NCBI GenBank assembly: GCA_900546775.1
Contig: UREM01000004.1
Location: 8,664-72,663, forward strand
DNA from: an uncultured Collinsella sp.
Lineage (GTDB): Bacteria; Actinomycetota; Coriobacteriia; Coriobacteriales; Coriobacteriaceae
Reading direction: 5' to 3'
DNA: 64,000 nucleotides
The notes under the pieces: generated by a model
The model's database searches: none
Seen by the model: the letters and a program-made list of their open reading frames with translations, nothing else
What the model was told of the DNA's origin: nothing
Shown here: one piece after another, positions 34,474 through 43,925 of the stretch
How positions within the stretch are numbered: the first letter of the stretch is position 1
Layout of the letters: every line of letters starts with the position of its first letter
Position numbers and translations under genes: made by a program

Positions 34474-34591
34474 GGCTTAAATGCTGCGCATCATTCCTAA
34501 TACCACTTATATAACGTATTAGATGAGTCGCGATGTGCCTCGCATTTCATTCTGCTACGATTGCCACGTTGGCATCAATACAGGAGGGCTC

Positions 34592-35308
34592 ATGCCGGGC
34601 TTGGGAACAATCATCAACGTTGCGCTTTTAGTTGCGGGCGGTCTTTTGGGATTAGCGGGCGGCCGCTTCATTACACCGCGCATCCAAGACACGCTCATGA
34701 AAGCATCGGGGCTGTGCGTCCTGTTTATCGGCCTGGGCGGCACCATGCAAAAGATGCTCATCATCGATGGAAAGGCGCTAGCGACCACCGGTACCACCAT
34801 GCTCATCGTCTCATTTGCGCTCGGTTCGCTCATCGGCGAGGCCATCAACTTGGAGGCCGCCATCGAGAACCTTGGCGAATGGCTCAAGCGCAAGACTGGC
34901 AGTGAGGGCGATAACGAGTTCACCAACGCTTTTGTCTCGACTTCACTCACCGTGTGCATCGGCGCCATGGCCATTGTGGGATCGATCCAGGACGGCCTGC
35001 TCGGCGACTGGTCAACGCTTGCCCTCAAGGGCGCACTGGACTGCATCATCGTCTGCACCATGACGGCCTCGCTTGGCCGCGGCTGCATCTTCTCCGCCCT
35101 GCCCGTCGCCGTGTTCCAGGGGACGATCACGTTGTTTGCCGGCGCGCTCTCCCCCATCATGACCACGGCAGCCCTCAACAGCCTTTCGCTCGTAGGCTCC
35201 ATGCTCATCTTCTGCGTCGGCGTCAACCTCATCCGTCCTCAGACCTTCCGCACGGCCAATATGCTTCCCTCCGTCGTCATCGCCGTCATATACGCCCTCC
35301 TTTTCTAA
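34592..35308 (+). CDS. DUF554 family membrane protein
   Basis: A 238-aa membrane protein with about seven helices. It begins PGLGTIINVALLVAGGLLG, the conserved DUF554 start, with LCVLFIGLGGTMQKM near 47 and a cytoplasmic loop with KRKTGSEGDNEFTNAFVSTS near 105. It ends in a Leu/Phe helix. The family (YdfK-like) is widespread, predicted to be a membrane transporter or channel, and has no assigned substrate. ATG 34592 is well supported by AGGAGGG. It is a single gene ending 88 bases before the TerB-domain gene. Confidence 0.85.
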   Translation: MPGLGTIINVALLVAGGLLGLAGGRFITPRIQDTLMKASGLCVLFIGLGGTMQKMLIIDGKALATTGTTMLIVSFALGSLIGEAINLEAAIENLGEWLKRKTGSEGDNEFTNAFVSTSLTVCIGAMAIVGSIQDGLLGDWSTLALKGALDCIIVCTMTASLGRGCIFSALPVAVFQGTITLFAGALSPIMTTAALNSLSLVGSMLIFCVGVNLIRPQTFRTANMLPSVVIAVIYALLF

Positions 35309-35329
35309 ATCTATCAACGCAGCGGTATC

Positions 35330-35359
35330 TCGAACATCTGTTTGATGCTGTGCTATGAT
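35330..35359 (+). promoter_or_regulatory. promoter of the TerB/BrxD/helicase operon
   Basis: An extended -10 TGCTATGAT (TATGAT at 35354-35359) with a -35-like TCGAAC at 35330-35335, 18 bases apart. It would start transcription near 35366, about 30 bases before the GTG start of the TerB gene. I see no obvious operator. Confidence 0.5.
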
Positions 35360-35395
35360 ATGAGGTCACCGTAGCTGTGTTCGAGAGGAGGAGCG

Positions 35396-37156
35396 GTGGC
35401 CGACCAGGACATCAAGATGCTCATCGAGCGCATTATGGCCGAGGCCCGGACCCATCAGTCCGCCCGCTTCTCAAACGAAACCTACGCAGACGAGCCGATT
35501 CTCAAAACCGGCCGACAGATGCAGAATTTCCTCCCCGACCAGTACCGTAAAATGCGCGAGATATCGCGCTGGCAGGATGACCCCAAGGGCGGTGCGGGCC
35601 GCTGGCTTTCGGAAGCCGAGCTTTTTTACCGCCAGGGCCTGCTGATGGCCGACTTTGAGGACGACTGTCCCTACAACGGCACCTTTAAGTCGTACTTTCC
35701 CACCTACAACGCCATGAGCGACCGGCAGCTGCGCGGCTACTTTACCTGGCGTGCCCAAGTGCGCCGCGGAACCGTCGAGGAAACGTCTACGTCCTTTGCC
35801 TTTCTGTATCTCTATGAGCTGATTTGCGGCATTGGCGTAGATAATCCACTCGATGGTTTTAACAAGATCAAGGCTTTTTGGGATGTCTATCGCGCCTTCG
35901 AGCCCGGCATCGACCGGTTTGCGCGCGTGTGGCTGCAAGATTACGCCGTGTTCCACGGGCTCGACCCCAAGCTGCTTCGCGACTCTAAAACCGTCATATT
36001 CGATAACGCCCTTATCGAGCTGCGGCGCGCGGCACGAGACCTTGTACCAGCACCGACGCCGTCTGACCCGGCACCCAAGCGTCGCAAAACCTCCGAGCCC
36101 ACGCTCCCCCTTCCGCCCGATGAGGTGCGCGAGGAGCGACTCATGGCCGCCATCAACGCCCTCTCCACGTACAACCTAAGTAACTCGCGGCTCGACCGCA
36201 GCCACCACCGCGATCTGTGCCACGTGGCGTGCGCCGTGTATGTCCGCATGGCGCGCTACTATGACACGCACCGAAAGACCGGCATCGTGGCAAGTTTATT
36301 TGGGGAGGAGACGGCCATGCCCTACACCATGTTTGCCTCGGCCGTATTCTTTGCGCCCGAGCGCCACGAGGACTGCGAATACCGTCTGGACCCCATCCAT
36401 ATCTACCGTTGCCAAAACGGTTTTTGGGAATGCATGCGGATTCACGGTAGCAGGCAAAAGAGCAGCAAGCTCGGTGAAATGATGCGCGCCTGCGACCAAC
36501 GCCTGCGCCTGGCGCTGGACCCCGCCCATCCCCTTAAGGAAGAAAAGGTCCCCAAATATCTGGCCAAGATTATCGATGACGAGATTGTGGCATGGCTTTC
36601 GTGGGACGCCGCACACCAGCCCGTCAAGATCGATATCGATTTGAGCCAGCTGGGGCACATTCGGAGCGCTGCCGCACAAACGCGCGAAGCGCTTTTGATC
36701 GACGAGGAACGCGAGGACGGCGCGTCCGCAGAAGCCGAGGCAGCGGACTCAGGGCAACCGGAAGCCGAGCCTGCGGCCGCCGCGACGGTCGAGGCGGTCG
36801 CGGCGGCCGCAGGGCAGGACGAGTCCGACGAGCCGACCATATCCACCGAACAGTTTGGTGTCGTGGCACCGCTTCTCGCGCCGACGCCCGCGTTCGCAGC
36901 TGCTACGCCCGCTGACGCCACAAACGAACTCGCGCCCGCCGCAGACGCCTATCTCCGCGCGCTGCTCGAGCACAACGCAGTACAGGCGGAATCGGCGGTA
37001 GTGCAATCGGAGCAGAGCGAGGACATGCTCGTCGATACCATCAACGAGGCGCTCTTTGACCTGGTGGGCGACACCGTAATTGAATTTAGCGCGGCAGGGC
37101 CGCAGATTATCGAGGACTACGAAGCAGACGTGAGAGGATACCTAGACCATGAGTGA
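35396..37156 (+). CDS. TerB_N/TerB_C domain protein, first gene of a three-gene candidate defence operon
   Basis: A 586-aa protein. Residues about 20-225 (with RWLSEAELFYRQGLLMADFEDD, then FKSYFPTYNAMSDRQLRGYF) match the TerB_N-type region of tellurite-resistance-associated proteins; after a Pro-rich linker near 225-240 the second part contains VKIDIDLSQLGHIRSAAAQTREALL near 405-430, typical of TerB_C. The C terminus (about 440-586) is acidic and Ala/Glu-rich, likely disordered. It starts with GTG after AGAGGAGGAGCG. Its stop overlaps the next ATG (37149-37156). TerB-domain proteins are known to occur with ATPases and helicases in predicted stress or phage-response systems; the exact role is unknown. 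Confidence 0.82.
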   Translation: MADQDIKMLIERIMAEARTHQSARFSNETYADEPILKTGRQMQNFLPDQYRKMREISRWQDDPKGGAGRWLSEAELFYRQGLLMADFEDDCPYNGTFKSYFPTYNAMSDRQLRGYFTWRAQVRRGTVEETSTSFAFLYLYELICGIGVDNPLDGFNKIKAFWDVYRAFEPGIDRFARVWLQDYAVFHGLDPKLLRDSKTVIFDNALIELRRAARDLVPAPTPSDPAPKRRKTSEPTLPLPPDEVREERLMAAINALSTYNLSNSRLDRSHHRDLCHVACAVYVRMARYYDTHRKTGIVASLFGEETAMPYTMFASAVFFAPERHEDCEYRLDPIHIYRCQNGFWECMRIHGSRQKSSKLGEMMRACDQRLRLALDPAHPLKEEKVPKYLAKIIDDEIVAWLSWDAAHQPVKIDIDLSQLGHIRSAAAQTREALLIDEEREDGASAEAEAADSGQPEAEPAAAATVEAVAAAAGQDESDEPTISTEQFGVVAPLLAPTPAFAAATPADATNELAPAADAYLRALLEHNAVQAESAVVQSEQSEDMLVDTINEALFDLVGDTVIEFSAAGPQIIEDYEADVRGYLDHE

Positions 37157-38453
37157 TACCGCATCCGCAGCACCTCGCGTGCCCAAGCGCGTCGCTGCCG
37201 TCATTCTCAACTCGCTCAAGGGCGGCGTGGTCCCGCGCATCGGCCTTCCTTACATCACCGTAGGGCGCGAGGTCGAGATCCGCGCCCTGCTCACCGATCT
37301 GAGTCTCATCGCCGACGGTGGCGCGAGCTTCCGCTTTCTGGTCGGTCGTTACGGCGCCGGCAAGAGCTTTTTGCTCCAGACTATCCGCACGCACGCCATG
37401 GGCGAGGGATTCGTCGTCGCTGATGCCGACCTGTCGCCCGAGCGCCGCCTGCAGGGCGGTCAGGGACAGGGTCTTGCCACCTACCGCGAGCTCATCCGCA
37501 ATATATCGACCAAGACGCGCCCCGAGGGCGGTGCGCTCAACCTTATTCTGGATCGCTGGGTCGCCTCGTGTGCCGACGTCGACGAGTCGGTCGTCAATGC
37601 CCAACTGGCCCCGCTCGAGGAGATGGTCCACGGCTTCGACTTCACCCGCATGCTCCGCCGCTATCGCATGGCCGCATCCGGGGGCGACGAAGAGACCATG
37701 AGCCGCGTGACCAAATGGATTCGCGGCGAATACCGCACCAAGAGCGAGGCACGCGCCGAGCTGGGCTCCTCGACCATCATCAGCGATGACGACTGGTACG
37801 ACTACGTCAAACTCATCGCGCGTTTTTTGGTTTGCAGTGGCTACAAGGGCATGCTGGTGCTCATCGACGAGCTCGTGAATCTGTATAAGATTCCCAATGC
37901 CATCACGCGCCAGTACAACTACGAGAAGATCCTGACCATGTACAACGACACACTTCAGGGCAAGGCGCAGTACCTGGGCATGATCATGGGCGGCACGCCA
38001 ACCTCCATCGAAGACCGCCGCCGCGGCGTGTTCTCCTACGAGGCTCTGCGCAGCCGACTCGCTCAGGGTCGCTTTGCGCGCGAGGACCTTAAGGACATGC
38101 TCGCACCCATCATCCGCCTGCAGCCACTCACCTACGAGGAGCTGCTGGTGCTCATCGAAAAACTCATGCAGATCCATGCCGGCTACTTTGGCTGGACGCC
38201 CACGCTTGCCGAGAACGACTTGGTGGACTTCCTCAAGATCGAGTTCGGTCGCGTGGGAGCCGACACGCATCTGACGCCGCGTGAAGTCATTCGTGACTTT
38301 ATCGAGCTGCTCGACATCCTATGCCAAAACCCCGACGCCAACGTGGCCGAGCTGCTGCAAAGCGTCGGCGGCGACGCGTTGGCGCCGGCAACCGCAACAG
38401 GCGACACCGATACCGCAGGCGGCGACCGTAACTTCGCCGAATTCACCATCTAA
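37149..38453 (+). CDS. BrxD-like P-loop ATPase (DUF2791/BREX ATP-binding family)
   Basis: A 434-aa ATPase. The P-loop GRYGAGKSFLLQTIR is near residue 66, preceded by TVGREVEIRALL, and Walker B is LVLIDELVNLYKI near 237. Further conserved blocks are LGMIMGGTPTSIEDRRRGVFSYEALRSRLAQ near 277-308 and RLQPLTYEELLVLIEKL near 320. These match the BREX system ATPase BrxD of types 2 and 6. It overlaps the TerB gene by eight bases (ATGAGTGA), so the two are made together. A helicase gene follows after 116 bases with a terminator-like hairpin between. It presumably powers assembly or remodelling of a DNA-bound complex with the other two products. Confidence 0.88.
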   Translation: MSDTASAAPRVPKRVAAVILNSLKGGVVPRIGLPYITVGREVEIRALLTDLSLIADGGASFRFLVGRYGAGKSFLLQTIRTHAMGEGFVVADADLSPERRLQGGQGQGLATYRELIRNISTKTRPEGGALNLILDRWVASCADVDESVVNAQLAPLEEMVHGFDFTRMLRRYRMAASGGDEETMSRVTKWIRGEYRTKSEARAELGSSTIISDDDWYDYVKLIARFLVCSGYKGMLVLIDELVNLYKIPNAITRQYNYEKILTMYNDTLQGKAQYLGMIMGGTPTSIEDRRRGVFSYEALRSRLAQGRFAREDLKDMLAPIIRLQPLTYEELLVLIEKLMQIHAGYFGWTPTLAENDLVDFLKIEFGRVGADTHLTPREVIRDFIELLDILCQNPDANVAELLQSVGGDALAPATATGDTDTAGGDRNFAEFTI

Positions 38454-38490
38454 CCTGCCAATAAGGGACAGGTTTATTTTGGCAGGTTTT
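38453..38490 (+). terminator. terminator-like hairpin between the BrxD-like and helicase genes
   Basis: A stem ACCTGCCAA/TTGGCAGGT (38453-38461 with 38479-38487), a 17-base loop and TTTT at the end. It lies right after the BrxD stop and within the operon, so it may attenuate helicase expression. Confidence 0.6.
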
Positions 38491-38569
38491 ATCTGGGCAA
38501 ACGTTGAGACTGTAATGCGGCAAGCCGTTGTCGGCAGCGTTGAGAAATTCGTTTTTGAGAGGAGGCCCC

Positions 38570-41014
38570 GTGAACGCCTTTGACCGCTACGCCCCGTTTA
38601 TCCAAGACTTCATCTACTCCCACGATTGGGAGAGCCTGCGCTCCATCCAGGTTGCGGCGGCAGATGCCATCTTCAACACGCAAGACAATGTGCTCCTGAC
38701 GGCATCCACGGCATCTGGAAAAACTGAGGCGGCCTTCTTTCCCATCCTGACCGAGTTTTGGGAGAACCCGCCCGCGAGCGTGGGCGCCCTCTACATTGGC
38801 CCCCTCAAAGCACTCATCAACGACCAGTTCGTTCGCCTCAACGACCTGTGCGAAGAAGCCGATATCCCTGTCTGGCACTGGCACGGCGATGTCTCGCAGT
38901 CGCACAAGGCCAAGCTCATCAAAAAACCGAGCGGCATCTTGCAGATTACGCCCGAATCACTCGAGGCGCTCCTGATCCATAAGCACATGGCGATCCCGCG
39001 CATGTTTTGCGACCTGCGCTATGTGGTTATCGACGAAGTCCATTCGCTCATGCGCGGCGACCGCGGCGGGCAGACGCTCTGCCTTATCGAGCGTCTCTCA
39101 CGCATGGCAGGCGTGCAGCCCCGACGCATCGGCCTTTCTGCCACCATCGGCGACCCCGAGCGCACGGGCGTCTTTCTCTCGCAGGGAACGGGGCGCGACT
39201 GCGTTATCCCCCGCTTTGGGGAACCGCGCCGCGTGTGGCGCATCTCCATGGAGCACTTCTACAACTCGGGCCCCCAGGCTCAGCAACGAGGATTCGTAGG
39301 CACAGGTCCACAAGAAGCCGAGGTGCTTGCTTGCGAGCGTATTGAGACGGCGGCGCCCGCGGCGTTGCCCGCATCCGGACAAGACATGTGCCACAGCGGA
39401 CAGCTTACACAGGAAGAACACCGTCAATGTCGTGAGCAGGCGCGGGGCAAGGCCGCTCCCAAAGACCGTCGCACTTCCTCGGCCCCCGAGGGCGAAGTCG
39501 ACATCCCACGAGCGACCGAGCAGGCGCTTCTCAACCCCACCGACACGGCGTCCGACAACGCCGACCCCGGCATGGGCTATATCTTTGAGCATACGCGCGG
39601 CCGCAAATGCCTGGTCTTTGCCAACTCGCGCGAGGAGGCAGAGGCCGTGTGCTCCATGCTGCGCAGCTACTGCGAGAGCCGGCACGAGCCCGACCGTTTT
39701 CTCATCCATCACGGCAATCTTTCGGCATCGCTACGCGAGACGGCCGAGGAGCTCATGCGCGACGAGGAGCAGACGCAGACAACCGTCACCACCTCTACGT
39801 TGGAGCTCGGTATCGATATCGGCCGCCTGGAGCGCGCCTTCCAGATTGACGCGCCGTTTACCGTCAGCTCCTTTTTGCAGCGCATGGGGCGCACAGGCCG
39901 TCGCGATCTTCCGCCCGAGATGTGGTTTGTCATGCGCGAGGAAGAGCCCGAGCCGCGCACGATGATGCCCGAAACCATTCCCTGGAAGCTCCTGCAGGGT
40001 ATCGCGCTCGTACAACTCTATCGCGAGGAAAAGTGGGTCGAGCCACCCGAGCTCGATCGTCTCCCCTACAGCCTGCTCTATCACCAGACTATGTCGACCC
40101 TCGCCAGCACCGGCGAGCTCACGCCGGCCGAACTTGCCCAGCGCGTGCTCACGCTCAGCTATTTCCACCGTGTCTCGGCAGACGATTACCGTGTGCTGCT
40201 ACGTCACCTCATTACAATCGACCATATCCAAGTCACCGAGGGTGGCGGGCTCATCGTGGGTCTCGCGGGCGAACGCATCATTAACAACTTTAAGTTCTAC
40301 GCCGTGTTCCAGGAAAACGAGGAGTTTACCGTCCGGAGCGAATCGGCTGAGCTGGGCACGATCGTTAATCCGCCCCCGCCCGGTGAGCGCATCGCCATCG
40401 CCGGACACTGCTGGATTGTCGAGGAAGTGGACTGGAAGCGCCACACTGTCTTTGCCACGCAGGTCAAGGGCCGGGTGCCGGCCTACTTTGGCGACTGCCC
40501 CGGCGACATTAACACGCATGTGCTCGAGCGCATGCGCCAAGCGCTCACTGAGCACGCAGTATATCCGTACCTTATGGGTAACGCACGGGCTCGCTTGGCG
40601 CAGGCTCGTCATACCGCCGAGATTTCGGGCGCGGGAACTAAGCCGCTCATCAACCTGGGTGGCGACACCTGGGTGCTCTTCCCCTGGTTGGGCAGCTACG
40701 CCTTCCTAGCACTCGAGCGCATGCTCAAGATTAAATGTGCCGCGGAGCTGGGCCTTCGCGGGCTCGATCCGTCACGCCCGTACTTTATGCAGTTTAAGAT
40801 GAAGGCCGACGAGGAGACGTTCTTTGAGGTGCTCGCCGCCGAGGCCGAAAAGGACTTCGATCCCATCGAGCTCGTCTATCCTGGCGAGGTGCCTTACTTT
40901 GACCGCTACGACGAGTTTGTTCCCGAAGAGCTCGTGCGCAAGGGCTTTGCCGAAGGCGTGCTCGACATAGAGGGCATGAAGCAGCGCGTTCACGGCTGGC
41001 GCGACCACGCCTAA
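38570..41014 (+). CDS. Lhr/BrxHI-like superfamily 2 DEAD/DEAH helicase
   Basis: An 814-aa helicase. From the GTG start: Walker A LLTASTASGKTEAAFF near residue 42-57, a DEVH box IDEVHSLMRGD near 155, motif III LSATIGDPE near 191, and in the second RecA lobe LVFANSREEAEAV near 345, LELGIDIGRLERAFQ near 412 and QRMGRTGRR near 437. The C-terminal 350 residues (winged-helix-like, with VDWKRHTVFATQVKG near 625) resemble Lhr and the BREX helicase BrxHI. A 90-residue charged insert lies between the lobes (about 240-330). GTG 38570 follows GAGAGGAGG. It is the last gene of the operon. Confidence 0.87.
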   Translation: MNAFDRYAPFIQDFIYSHDWESLRSIQVAAADAIFNTQDNVLLTASTASGKTEAAFFPILTEFWENPPASVGALYIGPLKALINDQFVRLNDLCEEADIPVWHWHGDVSQSHKAKLIKKPSGILQITPESLEALLIHKHMAIPRMFCDLRYVVIDEVHSLMRGDRGGQTLCLIERLSRMAGVQPRRIGLSATIGDPERTGVFLSQGTGRDCVIPRFGEPRRVWRISMEHFYNSGPQAQQRGFVGTGPQEAEVLACERIETAAPAALPASGQDMCHSGQLTQEEHRQCREQARGKAAPKDRRTSSAPEGEVDIPRATEQALLNPTDTASDNADPGMGYIFEHTRGRKCLVFANSREEAEAVCSMLRSYCESRHEPDRFLIHHGNLSASLRETAEELMRDEEQTQTTVTTSTLELGIDIGRLERAFQIDAPFTVSSFLQRMGRTGRRDLPPEMWFVMREEEPEPRTMMPETIPWKLLQGIALVQLYREEKWVEPPELDRLPYSLLYHQTMSTLASTGELTPAELAQRVLTLSYFHRVSADDYRVLLRHLITIDHIQVTEGGGLIVGLAGERIINNFKFYAVFQENEEFTVRSESAELGTIVNPPPPGERIAIAGHCWIVEEVDWKRHTVFATQVKGRVPAYFGDCPGDINTHVLERMRQALTEHAVYPYLMGNARARLAQARHTAEISGAGTKPLINLGGDTWVLFPWLGSYAFLALERMLKIKCAAELGLRGLDPSRPYFMQFKMKADEETFFEVLAAEAEKDFDPIELVYPGEVPYFDRYDEFVPEELVRKGFAEGVLDIEGMKQRVHGWRDHA

Positions 41015-41041
41015 GACCAGTCTTTTTTGGGACGGGGAGAC

Positions 41042-41920
41042 TTACTTGTCGTGAAGGACGGTGCCGAGGAAGTCGGTGTCGAAGGGCACGGCTTCGGCAA
41101 AGGCGTAGTCGCCGTCGCTGGCGATGAGCAGGTAGTTTTCCTCGCCGCTGAACTTCGCATCGCCACATGGGACCACCCAGGCGTGGACGAATACCTCGAG
41201 CGCCGTGGCAGCGCAGTCGCGAAGGAACGTCACATCGCTCCCCTCGTTTGCGCTCACGATATTGGCCACGTAGATACCCCCGGGGTTCAGGCTGCCCCGC
41301 ACCAGGCGCAGCGCCTCAACGGTCGCCAGCTCGCGCACGGGCTCGGCACCGCCAAAGCAATCGCTCACGACCACGTCGTAGCGACGATGGCCCACGCTCG
41401 TCACACCCAGATACGAGCGAGCCTCAGCGGTAATCACCCGCAGGCGATCGCCCACCGCGTGCTCCAGTTCATCCAGATAGAACCAACGGCGCGCCAAGCG
41501 CGTTATCTCTCCGTCATACTCGATGACGTCCATGCGCAGGACCTTGTGCGACATCAGCGCAAACTTGGGATAGGCAAACCCGCCGCCACCTAGCATAAGC
41601 ATACGGTTGATACCGTGACCATAAGCGTCGCGCATCACATCCTCGGCCTCAAACACGTCGTCAAACGCGCGATAGTACGCAAAGACGGGCTCCGCCCAGC
41701 GCTCGCCAACGTAGCTTGCGCTTTGGTAGACGCCGCCTTGCACCAACACACGAATCTCATCGCCGCCCTCATCGTGCACGCGTTTCACACGCGCCAACCC
41801 ATTGCGAGTTCGCGCAACCTGCAGACAGGCAGCGCGAACAGCGACGGCAGCCGCACCAAGCGCCGCGGCTCCCAGGGCAACGCCGGCAACGACGCCAGCA
41901 GAAACACTCGGCTTGTTCAT
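41042..41920 (-). CDS. spermidine synthase-like SAM-dependent protein
   Basis: A 292-aa protein with a possible N-terminal membrane helix (residues 8-33) and a Rossmann methyltransferase-like domain. Motif I is MLMLGGGGFAYPKF near 109, the acidic residue follows in MDVIEYDGEI near 130, and VVVSDCFGGAEP near 184 corresponds to the active-site Asp region of polyamine synthases. The fold fits spermidine synthase family proteins found widely in actinobacteria, but several of these lack polyamine activity. It directly follows the Elp3-like gene (stop and start codons adjoin at 41920/41921) and is translated from the same mRNA. Confidence 0.75.
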   Translation of the reverse strand: MNKPSVSAGVVAGVALGAAALGAAAVAVRAACLQVARTRNGLARVKRVHDEGGDEIRVLVQGGVYQSASYVGERWAEPVFAYYRAFDDVFEAEDVMRDAYGHGINRMLMLGGGGFAYPKFALMSHKVLRMDVIEYDGEITRLARRWFYLDELEHAVGDRLRVITAEARSYLGVTSVGHRRYDVVVSDCFGGAEPVRELATVEALRLVRGSLNPGGIYVANIVSANEGSDVTFLRDCAATALEVFVHAWVVPCGDAKFSGEENYLLIASDGDYAFAEAVPFDTDFLGTVLHDK

Positions 41921-43828
41921 CTAGAGCTCCTTTTGCAGATAGAGTCCGCGGTCGTAAAAACCCAAATGGCGATAGTACTCGCGCGTACCGATCGCGCTAA
42001 TCACGTTGATGTGCGTATACCCCGCGTCCCGAGCAATATGGCACGCACGCTCCACGAGCAGACGCCCCAGACCGTGATGCTGAGCCGCCTGACCTTGATC
42101 CCCCACGCGTGCCGCCATGCCATACACGTGCACCTCGCGAATCATCGCCTCGTCCGGTGTCGTCGGCAACTCGTCCGCATGCGCGGCAACAAACGCGCGG
42201 TCGGGTAGCGACAGGCGCAAAAAGCCTGCGATCTTGCCCTGCGGCGTCACCCACTGCAAAAAGCGCTCACGCGTCACCGGCGTCTCGTACACCACCTCCT
42301 CGTCAAGGGTCAACTCATCCAGGTCGGCACCCGCGGTACTGATCTCGCGATAGCGGATCTCGCGCACCGTCGCGCCTTCTCCACGAGCCGCCAAGCGGTT
42401 CTCGACGAGCTGACGCAGGTTGGGCTTCTTGTTGCCCACCATAATGTCGTCGGAACTAAAGTCGCGAATCATGCGGCTGATACGACAGAACGCCGGCGTC
42501 ACCACGATGTCGTCGGCCAGCACGTCGAGCAGCTCCTCCTCGGTATAGGGACGCCACTCGCCGCGCTCATAACAGCCCACCAGGCGCGAACCCTCGATGA
42601 GCGCGCACGGGTAAACCTTGACCTCGTCGGGCATAAAGGCCCCTTCGGTCATAAAGCGCTCGTAGTCGCGCTTGTCCACCTCGGGCGTAGCACCCAGCAA
42701 ATTGAGCATAAAGTGCGCGTGGATCTTAAAGCCAAATAGGCGCGCAAGCGAAAACGCCCGCTCGATCTGTGCCACCGTAATACGGCGCTCGTTGATGTCG
42801 AGCAGGTGCTGGTCAAGGCTTTGGATGCCCATCTGAATCTTGGTGCAGCCCAGACGACGAATGAGCGTGAGCGCCTGTGGCGTCACGGCATCGGGGCGCG
42901 TCTCGATAACGAGTCCCACCACGCGATGCTTCGCCGTCTCGTTGATGTGCTGCTGACGCTCAAGCTCCTCCATCGTTGCCGTCTGCCACTCGGTGACCTC
43001 GCCCCACGGCGTACCGGGGCCGTACAGACGACGCACCGCACGGTTATAGCCTCCCACGGCAGCATCCACACGTCCCTGCTCGTCGGCAACATCTGCTGCA
43101 AGCTCAGCCTCGTCTGTCGCAATGCCGGCAACTCGATAGCGCTCGCGACGCTCTGTTACCACCGGCGGCAGGGCATCGGCGGGAGCGTCATCGAGCAGGC
43201 GCCCCGCCTCGGCACGGCTGATGCCCGGACGCGCCAACATGGGGTTGGCCGCCACGCCGGCGACGGCATCGTCATTGAGCGCACGGAAAAGTTCCGACAT
43301 AAACCACGTCTGATACCCTTGCGGATAGTCGCTCCAGGTACCACCGAGCACGATGAGCTCTATCTTGTCGGTCGCATGCCCCATCTGCGAAAGCGCGGTC
43401 AGGCGAGCGCTCACTTGCAGATACGGGTCGAAGCAATTTTGCTCCGCACGGGCGCATGCCGGCTCGGCGTGCAGATAGCTCTTGGGCATGCGCAGGTCGT
43501 TGGGGCAAAACAGGCAATCGCCCGAGCACGGCCAGGGCTTGGTGATGACGGTAATGGTCGCTACGCCCGAAGCCGTGCGGCGAGGCTTCATGCGTAGCAC
43601 TTGCAGCAACTGCCGTTCCAGTTCGGCGTCGACATTCCACCCAGCCCAACGAGCCGGCTCATCACGTTTAACCCGCTGGTAGAACGGCAGCAGACGGCGC
43701 TTGGCCAGATCTCGTTTGTCGGCACCCTCACGGCGCGCCTCGGCATGTATCAGTTTGACGAGCGCCTTGTCGTCCACGGTCTCACCGCGACGCAGAGCCT
43801 CGAGTATGTTCAAAATAATCTGTTCCAT
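41921..43828 (-). CDS. Elp3-family radical SAM/GNAT tRNA U34 modification enzyme
   Basis: A 635-aa single-chain Elp3-like protein. It has the radical SAM cluster motif CSGDCLFCPN (CxxxCxxC) near residue 101, with LIVLGGTWSDYPQGYQTWF near 157 and the GIQSLDQ block near 348. The C-terminal 150 residues are a GNAT acetyltransferase domain ending in HINVISAIGTREYYRHLGFYD. The eukaryotic Elp3 places the cm5 group on wobble U34 of tRNA, and bacterial homologues are thought to do likewise. It is the first gene of a two-gene unit with the spermidine synthase-like gene; a terminator for the upstream operon lies just before its ATG. Confidence 0.9.
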   Translation of the reverse strand: MEQIILNILEALRRGETVDDKALVKLIHAEARREGADKRDLAKRRLLPFYQRVKRDEPARWAGWNVDAELERQLLQVLRMKPRRTASGVATITVITKPWPCSGDCLFCPNDLRMPKSYLHAEPACARAEQNCFDPYLQVSARLTALSQMGHATDKIELIVLGGTWSDYPQGYQTWFMSELFRALNDDAVAGVAANPMLARPGISRAEAGRLLDDAPADALPPVVTERRERYRVAGIATDEAELAADVADEQGRVDAAVGGYNRAVRRLYGPGTPWGEVTEWQTATMEELERQQHINETAKHRVVGLVIETRPDAVTPQALTLIRRLGCTKIQMGIQSLDQHLLDINERRITVAQIERAFSLARLFGFKIHAHFMLNLLGATPEVDKRDYERFMTEGAFMPDEVKVYPCALIEGSRLVGCYERGEWRPYTEEELLDVLADDIVVTPAFCRISRMIRDFSSDDIMVGNKKPNLRQLVENRLAARGEGATVREIRYREISTAGADLDELTLDEEVVYETPVTRERFLQWVTPQGKIAGFLRLSLPDRAFVAAHADELPTTPDEAMIREVHVYGMAARVGDQGQAAQHHGLGRLLVERACHIARDAGYTHINVISAIGTREYYRHLGFYDRGLYLQKEL

Positions 43829-43846
43829 GCCCCCATTGTAAAGGCA

Positions 43847-43879
43847 AAGGCGCCGGAGCCAGTCACGGCCCCGGCGCCT
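43847..43879 (-). terminator. intrinsic terminator downstream of the DUF4097 gene
   Basis: On the minus strand a stem AGGCGCCGG/CCGGCGCCT with loop and a following TTTGCCTTT. It ends the XRE/DUF4097 operon and separates it from the Elp3-like gene. Confidence 0.75.
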
Positions 43880-43925
43880 CCATCAAAGAGCATGCCTATA
43901 TGCACCGATCTCCGAAAACCGCATG

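Noticed and set aside
35396..41014. A complete BREX system
   Set aside because: BrxD- and BrxHI-like genes are present but pglX, pglZ, brxA, brxB and brxC are absent from the window.
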